A stretch of 64,000 nucleotides of DNA from Holophagales bacterium (GTDB taxonomy: Bacteria > Acidobacteriota > Thermoanaerobaculia > UBA5066): positions 245,176 to 309,175 of the forward strand of contig JADKBZ010000008.1 of assembly GCA_016714815.1 (NCBI GenBank), written 5' to 3'. Made by a program: the position numbers and the translations under genes. Of the stretch, positions 42,935 to 51,544 are shown in pieces (within the stretch, counting starts at the first letter, position 1; every line of letters begins with the position of its first letter). The notes beneath the pieces were generated by a model. That model saw only the letters and a program-made list of their open reading frames with translations. It was not told the origin of the DNA and did no database searches.

Positions 42935-45082
42935 TCACTCTCCGTGGAAGCCCTTGCCGGCGGCGGCGAGGTCTCGTAGCTGCTGCGTCGGGGCGTAGAG
43001 GGCGCCGAGCGCCGCGTTCTTCTCCGCGGCGAGAAGGAGCGCCGGGGCGCCGGTGGCGTCGGCCCAGCGGAAGATCCCGCCGCGGAACGGCGGGAAGCCG
43101 AGGCCGTAGACGAGGGCGATGTCGACCTCGGTCGGCGTCGCGACGATGCCGTCCTCGAGGCAGCGCGAGCACTCCAGGAGCATCGGCAGCATCATCCGCT
43201 CGACGATCTGGGCGTCGGTCACCTCGGGCGTCGCCGTCGCGTGCGTCTTCAGGAGCTCGTCGGTGAAGGGGTCGACCACCTTCTTCGGCGCGCCCTTCTT
43301 CTGCGGCTCCCAGGTGTAGAAGCCCCTGCCGTTCTTCTGGCCGAAGCGCTGGGCGGCGAACATCTTCTCGATGGCGCTCTCCCCCTCGTGAGCCATCCGG
43401 TCGGGGAACGAGGCCGCCATGACCTTGTCGGCGTGGACGCCGGTGTCGATCCCGACGACGTCGAGAAGGAGCGCCGGGCCCATCGGCCAGCCCCACTTCT
43501 CCATCACCTTGTCGACGCGCTTGTAGTCGACGCCATCCCTGAGCAGCCCTTCGAAGCCGGAGAAATAGGGGAACAGGACGCGGTTGACGAGGAAGCCGGC
43601 GCAGTCGCCGACGACGATCGGGGTCTTCCCCATCGCCTGCGCCCAGGCGACCGTCGTGGCGATCGCCTCGGGGCTCGATTTCGCGCCGCGGATCACCTCG
43701 ACGAGGGGCATCCGCGGGACCGGGTTGAAGAAGTGCATTCCGCAGAAGTTCTCGGGAGCCTTCAGCGCCTCGGCGAGGCGCGTGATCGAGATCGTCGAGG
43801 TGTTCGACGCCAGGATCGTCCCCGGCTTCACGCTCGCCTCGAGCTCGGCGAGAACCGTCTTCTTGACCTTCTCGTTCTCGACGACCGCCTCGACGACGAT
43901 GTCGACGGAGCCGAAGTCGCCGAAGGAGAGAGTCGGCGTGATGCCGGCCAGGACCTGGGCCATCTTGCCGGGCGTCATCTTGCCGCGGTCGACCTGCTTC
44001 TCGAGGAGCTTGGCCGCCTCGCCCATCCCGAGCGCGAGCGCCTTCGGCGCGATGTCCTTCATCAGGATCGGCGTCCCCTTCGACGCGGACTGGTAGGCGA
44101 TGCCGCCTCCCATGATCCCCGCGCCGAGGACCGCCGCCCGCTCCACCGGCTTCGCGCCCTTCGCCGCCTTCTTTCCGTACTTCTTGACGAGCTGGTCGCC
44201 GAGGAAGACCGACACGAGCCCGTAGGCCGTCGGCGTCTTCGCGATCTTCGCGAAGGTGGCCGCCTCGATCTTCAGAGCCTCGTCGCGCCCGAGCCCGGCC
44301 CCCTTCTGCATCGCCTCGATGGCGGCGACGGGAGACGGGTAGTTCGGGCCCGCCTTGCCGCCCACGAACGCCTTGGCCCCTTCGAAGACCATGCCCGCCT
44401 CGATCTTGTTGAGCGGGAGCGGCGCCTTCTTCTCGTCGCGGCGGGCCTTCCAGTCGAGCTTGCCGTCGGCGGCGTCCTGGAGCATCCGGAGGGCGACCTC
44501 GCGGAGCTTGGCGGGCTCGCAGACCGCGTCGACGGCGCCGATCTTGAGCCCCTCCTCGGCCGGGTACTGCTCGCCCGTGGCGATCCACTCGATGGCGTTG
44601 TCGGCCCCGCACATCCGCGAGAGGCGGACCGTGCCGCCCCAGCCGGGGAAGATGCCGAGCTTCGTCTCGGGAACGCCAACCTTCGCCGCCGTGGAGGCGG
44701 CCCGGAAGTGGGCCGAGAGCGCCAGCTCGAAGCCGCCGCCGAGGCAGAAGCCGTTCAGCGCGACGACCGACGGACAGGGGAGGTCCTCGATGCCGTTGAA
44801 GACCGCGTCCGCCTCGAGCAGCCAGGCCGTCAGCTCCTCTTCGGTCCTCTTGAAGTGGCCCAGGAACTCGGTGACGTCGGCGCCGACGATGAAGACGTCC
44901 TTGCCGCTCGTCACGAGGAGCCCCTTCGGAGGCGCCTTCGTCAGCCCCTCCACGACCTCCTTCAGCTCACCCATCGTCAGGGCGTTGAACTTGTTTACCG
45001 AGTCGGTCTTCAGGTCGAACTTCAGCTCGACGAAGCCGCCTTCCAGCGGAAAGGTCTGGATCGCCTGCCCTTCGTACTTCAT
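42935..45082 (-). CDS. fadB: Fatty-acid oxidation complex alpha subunit (enoyl-CoA hydratase / 3-hydroxyacyl-CoA dehydrogenase)
   Basis: A 715-residue multifunctional enzyme. The N-terminal crotonase domain (to ~190) has the oxyanion-hole block GADVTEFLGHF and NGFCLGGGFELALSAHFR. The central NAD-binding domain starts AAVLGAGIMGGGIAYQSASKG (~310), and the C-terminal 3-hydroxyacyl-CoA dehydrogenase halves include NRVLFPYFSGFE and YGLGFPPFRGG. It hydrates enoyl-CoA and oxidises 3-hydroxyacyl-CoA before FadA cleaves it. The ATG at 45082 follows AAGGAG; an upstream in-frame ATG adds 30 unlikely residues. Arrangement fadB-fadA as in gammaproteobacteria. Confidence 0.95.
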   Translation of the reverse strand: MKYEGQAIQTFPLEGGFVELKFDLKTDSVNKFNALTMGELKEVVEGLTKAPPKGLLVTSGKDVFIVGADVTEFLGHFKRTEEELTAWLLEADAVFNGIEDLPCPSVVALNGFCLGGGFELALSAHFRAASTAAKVGVPETKLGIFPGWGGTVRLSRMCGADNAIEWIATGEQYPAEEGLKIGAVDAVCEPAKLREVALRMLQDAADGKLDWKARRDEKKAPLPLNKIEAGMVFEGAKAFVGGKAGPNYPSPVAAIEAMQKGAGLGRDEALKIEAATFAKIAKTPTAYGLVSVFLGDQLVKKYGKKAAKGAKPVERAAVLGAGIMGGGIAYQSASKGTPILMKDIAPKALALGMGEAAKLLEKQVDRGKMTPGKMAQVLAGITPTLSFGDFGSVDIVVEAVVENEKVKKTVLAELEASVKPGTILASNTSTISITRLAEALKAPENFCGMHFFNPVPRMPLVEVIRGAKSSPEAIATTVAWAQAMGKTPIVVGDCAGFLVNRVLFPYFSGFEGLLRDGVDYKRVDKVMEKWGWPMGPALLLDVVGIDTGVHADKVMAASFPDRMAHEGESAIEKMFAAQRFGQKNGRGFYTWEPQKKGAPKKVVDPFTDELLKTHATATPEVTDAQIVERMMLPMLLECSRCLEDGIVATPTEVDIALVYGLGFPPFRGGIFRWADATGAPALLLAAEKNAALGALYAPTQQLRDLAAAGKGFHGE

Positions 45083-45196
45083 CCGCCTCTGCTCCTTCTT
45101 TCGGGTGCGCTCAGAATCCGGTCGAGATCGGTCCGCGATCATATCCGCCGCGCCGCAGCAATAGCACCCCAAAATGAGCCGCCCCTCATAATCCGG

Positions 45197-45226
45197 GGGT
45201 CTGGTCTACGCTCTACACTCTGCGAG
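45197..45226. repeat. Half-copy of the 59-bp REP-like element
   Basis: Begins GGGTCTGGTCTACGCTCTAC and matches the left half of the element at 2899-2957 with about three differences, then similarity ends. It lies in the divergent intergenic region between fadB and the cytidylate-kinase-like gene, typical of REP-like placement. Confidence 0.6.
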
Positions 45227-45334
45227 GAAAGAGGGCATCCGGCGCCCCGGAAGATCCCGGCCCGACCCCGCGCGTTCCGGGGCGTAGACTTCCAATCGGC
45301 TCCTGTTCTTCGAGACCCGGAAAGGGGGATCGCC

Positions 45335-46039
45335 ATGTCCTTCGTTTCGTCCGAAGAGAAGACCCTTTCCTTCGTCGCCGCCATGCTCGGAGCCTCGCCC
45401 AAGGGGCCGCCGAAGGCGCGGGAACGCCGCCGCCCCGTCGTCACCGTGTCGCGCCAGACCGGTGCCGGGGGCACCGCCTTCGGCGAGGCCCTGGCCGGCT
45501 ACCTCGAGAAGGCCCAGCCGAAGGGGCGCGGCCCCTGGGCCGTCTTCGACAGGGAGCTCGTCGACAAGATCCTCGAGGACGAGGCCCTCCCCGAACGCCT
45601 CGCCTCCTGGTCTCCGGAAGACCACCTCTCCGGGATCTCCTTCGTCATCGAGGAGCTCCTCGGCCTTCACCGGGCCTCCTCCAGGCCCGTCCAGGAGACG
45701 ACCGAGACGATCCTCAGGCTGGCCGGGATGGGGAACGTCATCCTCGTCGGCCGGGGCGCCAACGTGATCCTGGGGCACCTGCCGCAGGCGTTCCACGTCC
45801 GGCTCGTCGCGTCGCTCGAGAGCCGGGTCGCCCACATGGCCGAGCTGCGCGGCACCTCGAAGAAGGCGGCCCTGGCGTACGTCGAGGCGGAAGACCGGGC
45901 GCGCCAGCGCTTTCTCCGCCGCACCTTCCAGGTCGACGTCTCCGACCCGCTCCTCTACAACCTCGTGATCAACGTCGACCGGACGCCGATCGACGAGGCG
46001 GCGCGCATCGTCGGCGAGGCCGTCCTTTCGCGTAGCTGA
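45335..46039 (+). CDS. Cytidylate kinase-like family protein
   Basis: A 234-residue P-loop protein of the cytidylate-kinase-like family (not canonical Cmk). The nucleotide-binding loop is VSRQTGAGGTAFGEALAGYL, the second block is NVILVGRGANVILGHL, and RARQRFLRRTFQVDVSDPLLYNLVINVDR matches the family's lid and C-terminal region. Phosphate acceptor unknown; relatives are often found with envelope or stress genes. The ATG at 45335 follows GGGGA. It is divergent from fadB and convergent with the Cys-rich gene. Confidence 0.82.
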   Translation: MSFVSSEEKTLSFVAAMLGASPKGPPKARERRRPVVTVSRQTGAGGTAFGEALAGYLEKAQPKGRGPWAVFDRELVDKILEDEALPERLASWSPEDHLSGISFVIEELLGLHRASSRPVQETTETILRLAGMGNVILVGRGANVILGHLPQAFHVRLVASLESRVAHMAELRGTSKKAALAYVEAEDRARQRFLRRTFQVDVSDPLLYNLVINVDRTPIDEAARIVGEAVLSRS

Positions 46040-46060
46040 CGGAACCGGCAGCCCTCTTCT

Positions 46061-46357
46061 TCAGAAGCTCCCGCACTTGGGGCAGAGGTCGGCGTAGAGG
46101 TCGTCGAGGTGCCCTTCGGCCTCGGGGCCGACGAAGTTGCATCGGGGACACTGGAACGCGAAGTAGCGGATGCGCCCCTCCCGGTGGCAGCGGGGGCAGT
46201 CGACGGTGCCGGTTCCCCGGCAGTAGCCGCAGAGAATCCAGAGCTCTTCGTTGCCCTGGAACCGCATCCGCCCGAGGGATTTGCAGCGGGCGCACGCTCC
46301 CCCCAGGCCGGTCCCCCTGCACGTCGGACACTTGGCGAGTCTTTCGCGGGCCAGCAT
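46061..46357 (-). CDS. Small DnaJ-type zinc-ribbon protein
   Basis: A 98-residue protein with four CxxC pairs: CPTCRGTGLGGACARC, CGYCRGTGTVDCPRC, CPRCNF and CPKC. The CxxCxGTG form matches the DnaJ Cys-rich zinc domain without the J-domain. It should bind two to three zinc ions and may recognise unfolded proteins or act as a nucleic-acid or redox adaptor. GGGGAGG lies before the ATG. Downstream of and same direction as the DUF5916 gene. Confidence 0.75.
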   Translation of the reverse strand: MLARERLAKCPTCRGTGLGGACARCKSLGRMRFQGNEELWILCGYCRGTGTVDCPRCHREGRIRYFAFQCPRCNFVGPEAEGHLDDLYADLCPKCGSF

Positions 46358-46448
46358 TCCGTCCTCCCCGGCCCTTCGAGGCGGCCGGTTCCATTCGAGC
46401 GAGCGGGATCGTCTGCAGAAAGTTTACGCCCCGAAGAGCCCCCGCGGA

Positions 46449-48701
46449 TCACCGCTGGAAGGCGTAGGAGACCTTGAGGAAGAGCTGGCGGCTCTCCGGG
46501 GGAAGGCCGCCGTCGTCCGAGAGCGTCCGGGAGTCGCCGTACCCGAGGAAGACGACGCTCTGCCAGTTCAGCTTGTAGGCGAGGAGGACCGACGCCGAGA
46601 AGGAGCCCTCCCGCTCCGCGACGGGCTCGGCGTAGAGCGCGGGGCTCGCGCGCGTCTCCACGTACTGGCCGATGACGCGCGCGTAGCTCCGCGCGCTGAG
46701 GGTGTAGGTGGCCTTCAGCCTCTCGACGTACGCCGTGAAGAGCCGCCTCGATTCGGACTCGCCCTCCGGCTTCACGTTCATCCACTGGATCTCCCCCCGC
46801 AGATCCAGCTCGAGGTGGTTGCCGGGCCTGACGATCACGCTCCCCGCCACCCGGCCCCCGTGTCCCCGCCGCGCGCCGACGAAGTCGATCTCCTCTCCGA
46901 TCGACCCCGAGACCGCGATGGTGCCGAGCCAGCCGACCGGCGCCGCCTGGAGGGAATAGACGACACGCGACCGGGGAAGGACGGAGCTCCCGGCGAGAAT
47001 CTTCTCGCTCCGGAACTCGAGCCGGGCGAAACTGTTGTACTTCCCGTCGAGCCCGAACCCGGGGGCGACGACCTGGCTCAGAAGCGCCCCCTCCCGGTCG
47101 ACGACGTAGTCGGCGAAGAAAAAAGTCCTCAGGCGAGAGACGAAGCCCTTCGGGCGAAACGTCCAGCCGCCGTCGAAGAACCCCTCCCGGAACCCGACCT
47201 GCGGCACGAAGCCGAGATCGGCCCGGAAGCCGTCGGAGAAATCCTTGTACTCGAGCCCCCAGTCGAGCTTCTCGGTCGAGTGCGCCCACCAGACGTCCGC
47301 CCCGTGCCCCGAGAGGGTCCGGCCGTCCCATTCGGCCGCCAGCTCCGGTCGGACGGGCGTCTCGCTTCGCGAGAAGAGGAGCTGGCCGGTGACCGTGTCC
47401 GCCTCGGTCGGGCTGAACCGGAAGTCGGGGCCGAAGACCCGGTTGCTGCCGCCTCCGCCGATCTCCTTGTCGGTGACGAGGAGGGAGACGAACGACCGGC
47501 CCAGGTCGTGGCGGGCGCGACCGACGAAGTCGAGCGAGGAGAAGTCCTGGTCGGCGAGTTCCGAGCCGTTCGGGCCGGGGAGGATGACGCTGCCGCCCCC
47601 CCGGTCGTCCGCCACGAGGGCGGTCCAGCTCGTCGAGCCCGACTTTCCGGTCCCGCGGAGGCCCCAGCGGGGCGACGTGATCGAACGGGTGTAGACGGCC
47701 GGCACCGGCGTCGAGAGAAGGTCGACCCCCTCGAGAAAGAACGGGCGCTTTTCGGGGTAGAAGAGCGCGAACCGCTCGTTGACTCCTATCTTCGCGACGT
47801 CGGACTCGATCTGGGAGAAGTCGGGGTTGAGGGTGCCGTCGAGGGCGATCCCCGCCGAGGGGGTCCACTTCACGTCGAGGCCGCCGTCGAACTCCGCCGG
47901 CTTGCCCACGAGACCGTTGCCGTTCCCGCGCGGGACGGTCTCCTGGGAGGCCGTCACGTACGGGGCCGCCACGAGGTTCCCGCCGGAGGGAAGACCGGAG
48001 AGCCCGGTCAGGACGTTTTCCGAGCAGACGAAGCAACTCCGGCCGCGGGGGAGCCGGGCCGAGAACATCTTGTAGCGGAAGTCCCGCGGGTAGTTCCGGT
48101 AGAGAAGGATTCCCCACGTCTGCGAGTCCTTCCGATCGTAGCGGAGGGACGAGAACGGAATCCGGATCTCGAGATTCCAGCCGGTCTCCGTGATCCTCCC
48201 GGCCGAGTCCCAGAAGAAGTCGGGGGAGTCGTCCTCGTTGCCGTCGTCGGTGACGGCGTCGTACTGGACCCCCCGCGGGTTCGCGAGGAAGAGGATCGCC
48301 GTCCGGCCGTCGTTGCGGGTGTCGAGGATGATCCCGCCGTAGTCGGTGTCCCCGCCGAGGACGTCGCGCTGCGAGAAGGGGGCGCGGATCTTCCTGGGAT
48401 CCGGGTCGTCGCACTCGAGGGCGGCGTAGAGGAACCTGTCGTCGTAGGCGAGCCGGGCGACGGTCCTCACCTTCGGCGGAAGGTTGTCCCCCGGGTTCGC
48501 TTCGTAGAACTTCTCGACCCGGGTGGCGCCGGCCCAGCCGGCATCCGAGAGGTCGCCGTCGACGGCGATCGGCCCCGACGCTCTGGAAACCGCGATCTCC
48601 GCCCCCCTCAGTCCGTCCGTGGCGGATGGGAGACAAAGGGCCGGACTGGCCCCGAAGGCCAGCCCGGCAAGAAGGGGAAGGAGGGATCCTCGGGTTGTCA
48701 C
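46449..48701 (-). CDS. DUF5916 outer-membrane protein with N-terminal CBM9-like domain
   Basis: A 750-residue exported protein. After the signal peptide (LLPLLAGLAFGASPALC) comes a CBM9-like carbohydrate-binding domain (IAVDGDLSDAGWAGATRVEKFYE to LRYDRKDSQTWGILLYRNY, ~35-215). DUF5916 fills the rest, with conserved PDFSQIESDVAKIGVNERFALFYPEKRPFFLEG. The latter half alternates like a large beta-barrel. These proteins are common in polymer-degrading Bacteroidota and Acidobacteriota; binding or transport of glycans at the outer membrane is inferred. GTG start. Confidence 0.85.
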   Translation of the reverse strand: MTTRGSLLPLLAGLAFGASPALCLPSATDGLRGAEIAVSRASGPIAVDGDLSDAGWAGATRVEKFYEANPGDNLPPKVRTVARLAYDDRFLYAALECDDPDPRKIRAPFSQRDVLGGDTDYGGIILDTRNDGRTAILFLANPRGVQYDAVTDDGNEDDSPDFFWDSAGRITETGWNLEIRIPFSSLRYDRKDSQTWGILLYRNYPRDFRYKMFSARLPRGRSCFVCSENVLTGLSGLPSGGNLVAAPYVTASQETVPRGNGNGLVGKPAEFDGGLDVKWTPSAGIALDGTLNPDFSQIESDVAKIGVNERFALFYPEKRPFFLEGVDLLSTPVPAVYTRSITSPRWGLRGTGKSGSTSWTALVADDRGGGSVILPGPNGSELADQDFSSLDFVGRARHDLGRSFVSLLVTDKEIGGGGSNRVFGPDFRFSPTEADTVTGQLLFSRSETPVRPELAAEWDGRTLSGHGADVWWAHSTEKLDWGLEYKDFSDGFRADLGFVPQVGFREGFFDGGWTFRPKGFVSRLRTFFFADYVVDREGALLSQVVAPGFGLDGKYNSFARLEFRSEKILAGSSVLPRSRVVYSLQAAPVGWLGTIAVSGSIGEEIDFVGARRGHGGRVAGSVIVRPGNHLELDLRGEIQWMNVKPEGESESRRLFTAYVERLKATYTLSARSYARVIGQYVETRASPALYAEPVAEREGSFSASVLLAYKLNWQSVVFLGYGDSRTLSDDGGLPPESRQLFLKVSYAFQR

Positions 48702-48756
48702 CCGCTCTCTGTTACGTGCGGGCGTCCCCGAGGTTTCGCCTCTCTCCGCGGCGCCC

Positions 48757-50394
48757 CTACTCGGGGCGCTTCGGCTCGCCGGGAAGCGTGCGCGCCTTCA
48801 GGCGATCGCCTCCGTCCTTCGCGATTGCCCGGTACCACTCGTCGCGGTACCTCGGGTGGGTGACGTTCCCCTGCGTGTCGCGGACGTTGCCGTCGAGGTA
48901 CTTCCACATCAGGAACTCGCCCAGCTTCTTCCAGCGGGCGACGACCCCCTCGGCCGTGGCGACCGAGTACTTCGTCAGGTAGTCGCGGGCCGCGGCCGGC
49001 GAGTCGGCGTAGAGCTTCAGCGCCGCCTTCTCGATCTCGGGCTGCTCGGCGAGGAACCGCCCCTCGAGCTCGCCCTGGACCCGGCGGACGTCCCCGATCA
49101 TGTCGCTGTAGCGCGAGTAGGCGAAGTTCGAGACGAAGTTGAAGGTCCAGAAAGCCGAGTCCCAAGAAAAGGCCCGGAAGTCGGCGGTGCCGACGGCCCA
49201 GCTCTTCGGCACCTCGCGCATGGAGGAGTACATCGGGACGTAGACGGTGGAGTAGGTGTCGTCGAGGCCGAACCAGAGGACGCCGCCGACGGCGGCGGGG
49301 AGGAACGACCTCATCTGGGCGACGAACGAGTAGCCCGTCTGCTGCGTCGAGATGGCCCGCTCGTGGACGTAGTCGACGCCGTCGACCTTGAAGCCCATCG
49401 GCCGCCAGCGGTACGGAACCTGGTAGGGTCCGGCGCCGACGTCCTTCGTCATGTCGAGCTCGGTCCCCTCGTAGTGGTCCCGCATCAGCTCCATGACGTC
49501 CTTCGTGGAGAGCTTCCGGTCCGGCTTCACCGCCCAGGGCATCGGCTTGGTTCCCGGCACGGCGAGGACCCAGTCGGAAGAGAGGTTCAGGGACGGGGCC
49601 GCCCGGCGGAAGACGCTCCAGACGCGCCCGTCGCAGCCGCGCAGCGTACCGCCGCGCAGGGGCGAGTAGACGTCGGCGAACGAGAACTCCTCGTCCTTCC
49701 CCGTGAACCACCCCTTCTCGCGCGCGAAGGAGACGACGTCCTTCGAGAAGAGGACGTTCTTCGGGTCGTTCCGGGGGAACTCACGGATCCGGGGCTGGTT
49801 CGCGTGGGCCGAGATCATCCCGTCCGGGACCTTCACGGCGACCCAGACCGCCCCCTTCTGCTTCTCGCCCTTGCCGATGATCTCGAGGACCCACGCCTCG
49901 TTCGGGTCGGCGATCGAGATCGACTCCCCCGTCGAGGCGTAGCCGAACTCGTCGACGAGCTTCGTCATCACGTCGACCGCCTCGCGCGCCGTCTTCGACC
50001 GCTCGAGGCCGATCCACATGAGCGAGCCGTAGTCGACGATCCCCGCCGGCCCCGCGAGCTCCTTGCGCCCGCCGAAGGTCGTCTCGCCGATCGCGACCTG
50101 GTGCTCGTTCATGTTCCCGAGGACCTGGTACGTCACGGGCGCCTGAGGGATCCGGCCGAGCGTCTTGCCCGTGTCCCACTCGACGACCTCGCGCATCGTG
50201 CCGAACGGGTGGACGCCGGCGGGCGTGAAGTAGAGCTCGCCGTAGAGCTCGTGGCTGTCGGCGGCGTAGGTGATCATCGTCGACCCGTCGGCCGAGGCCC
50301 CCTTCGTCACGAGGATGTTCGTGCACGAGAGGGCGTCTGGCGCGACGAGGGCGAAGGCCGTCGCGAGGGCGAGGAGGGCAGCGGGCTTTCTCAT
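48757..50394 (-). CDS. C69 family secreted dipeptidase (Ntn hydrolase)
   Basis: A 545-residue peptidase of the PepD/C69 family. The signal peptide MRKPAALLALATAFALVAPDALS ends directly before Cys24, which begins the mature chain CTNILVTKGASADGSTMITY. In Ntn hydrolases that Cys is the nucleophile, freed by processing. Other conserved blocks are VAIGETTFGGRKEL and GWFTGKDEEFSFADVYSP. It should cleave dipeptides outside the inner membrane. The start is the ATG at 50394. It stands alone between the DUF5916 gene and a small transporter. Confidence 0.9.
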   Translation of the reverse strand: MRKPAALLALATAFALVAPDALSCTNILVTKGASADGSTMITYAADSHELYGELYFTPAGVHPFGTMREVVEWDTGKTLGRIPQAPVTYQVLGNMNEHQVAIGETTFGGRKELAGPAGIVDYGSLMWIGLERSKTAREAVDVMTKLVDEFGYASTGESISIADPNEAWVLEIIGKGEKQKGAVWVAVKVPDGMISAHANQPRIREFPRNDPKNVLFSKDVVSFAREKGWFTGKDEEFSFADVYSPLRGGTLRGCDGRVWSVFRRAAPSLNLSSDWVLAVPGTKPMPWAVKPDRKLSTKDVMELMRDHYEGTELDMTKDVGAGPYQVPYRWRPMGFKVDGVDYVHERAISTQQTGYSFVAQMRSFLPAAVGGVLWFGLDDTYSTVYVPMYSSMREVPKSWAVGTADFRAFSWDSAFWTFNFVSNFAYSRYSDMIGDVRRVQGELEGRFLAEQPEIEKAALKLYADSPAAARDYLTKYSVATAEGVVARWKKLGEFLMWKYLDGNVRDTQGNVTHPRYRDEWYRAIAKDGGDRLKARTLPGEPKRPE

Positions 50395-50480
50395 GTGGGG
50401 TTCGCGGCTCCTTGACGGGGCCACCCTGCCCGCGTCCGCCGCGGGGGCCGCCCCGACCCGCAATCCTACCGGAGGCGCTT

Positions 50481-50753
50481 CTACTTCGACAGCAGGGTCC
50501 AGGCCCCGATGACGAGGAACCCGACCCCCGCCACGCTCTTCAGCACCTTCGGCGAGATGAACCGCTCGAGCTGCGAGCCGACGATCACGCCGATCGCGGC
50601 CGCCGCCGTCAGGGCGAGGGCGGAGCCTGCGAAGACGGTCCACTTGCTGACCTCCTTGTCCGCCGAGAAGAGGAGGGTCGCCAGCTGGGTCTTGTCGCCG
50701 ATCTCGGCGATGAAGACGGTGACGAAGACCGTCGCGAACGTTTTCCAGTGCAT
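50481..50753 (-). CDS. TMEM165/GDT1 family (UPF0016) small transporter
   Basis: A 90-residue, three-helix protein with the family signature EIGDKTQLATLLFSA. It is a half-size member; full-length relatives have two such repeats, so this one should pair as a dimer. Bacterial members export Mn2+ (MneA-type) and eukaryotic ones handle Mn/Ca. No second half is encoded nearby, so a homodimer is the simplest reading. Confidence 0.85.
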   Translation of the reverse strand: MHWKTFATVFVTVFIAEIGDKTQLATLLFSADKEVSKWTVFAGSALALTAAAAIGVIVGSQLERFISPKVLKSVAGVGFLVIGAWTLLSK

Positions 50754-50848
50754 CGGGGCCGCCTTTTCCGCCGCCGCGCGGCCGGAACGCGGGAGGATAC
50801 CGGACTCCCCTCGCTCCGGAGCCCCGGCGCGAATAGGATGGAGCCGCC

Positions 50849-51451
50849 GTGCGCGCCGCCCCCCTTCTCCTCGCCGCCCTTCTCGCCGCCGTGGCCGCCG
50901 TCTCCGGCGCGGCGCCGCAGGAGCTGCCGAAGTGGGGCGTCATCTCACGCCCGAAAGGCTTCTCCTCGATCCGCGTCGTCTCCGCCCCCGGCCTCGCCGT
51001 CTTCCTGAACGACGAGCCCGCCGGGACGACCGACGCCCTCCGGCAGGGGCTCGTCCTGGAGGACCTCCCCGCCGGGACCTACACCTTGCGCCTGGAGAAG
51101 CCGGGCTACGACCCGAAGATCGTGAAGGTGACCGTCGCCGAGGGGGACACGAAGGAAGTCCGCATCCTCGGCCTGAAGCCGAAGGCGACCCCGACTCCGT
51201 TCCCCCCGGGCTGGAAGCCGCCTCCGGGCGCGACTCCCCCACCGGCGCCGGCCCCCGTCCGCGCGGCGATCATCGAGCGAAAGCGGGTGCAGGGAGGAAC
51301 GCTCGTCATCGGGGTCGCCTCGGGCGCCACCGACGTCCTCCCGCTCATCGAGGGGCTGAAGTTCGAGTGCGCCTGCACTCCCGCGCTCGAGGAGATGAAG
51401 AAGCGAGCCGACGGGCTGTACGAGTTCCGGGTGAAGCTGCCGGAGAAGTAG
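50849..51451 (+). CDS. Secreted PEGA-domain protein
   Basis: A 200-residue exported protein: signal peptide APLLLAALLAAVAAVSGAA, then a PEGA domain (~40-108; GLAVFLNDEPAGTTDALRQGLVLEDLPAGTYTLRLEKPGY). A proline-rich linker follows (PTPFPPGWKPPPGATPPPAP), then a ~60-residue C-terminal segment. PEGA domains bind surfaces or other proteins; no enzyme motif is visible. GTG start. Convergent with the CsgG/TPR/SHOCT gene. Confidence 0.75.
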   Translation: MRAAPLLLAALLAAVAAVSGAAPQELPKWGVISRPKGFSSIRVVSAPGLAVFLNDEPAGTTDALRQGLVLEDLPAGTYTLRLEKPGYDPKIVKVTVAEGDTKEVRILGLKPKATPTPFPPGWKPPPGATPPPAPAPVRAAIIERKRVQGGTLVIGVASGATDVLPLIEGLKFECACTPALEEMKKRADGLYEFRVKLPEK

Positions 51452-51544
51452 GAGACCCGCGCTCCCGGCGCCCGTCTCGAACGACCGGCCGTCCGCGGCG
51501 GCGCGCTTCCGGGCCGGCGCAGTTGACGAAGCGGATCCCTCCCC

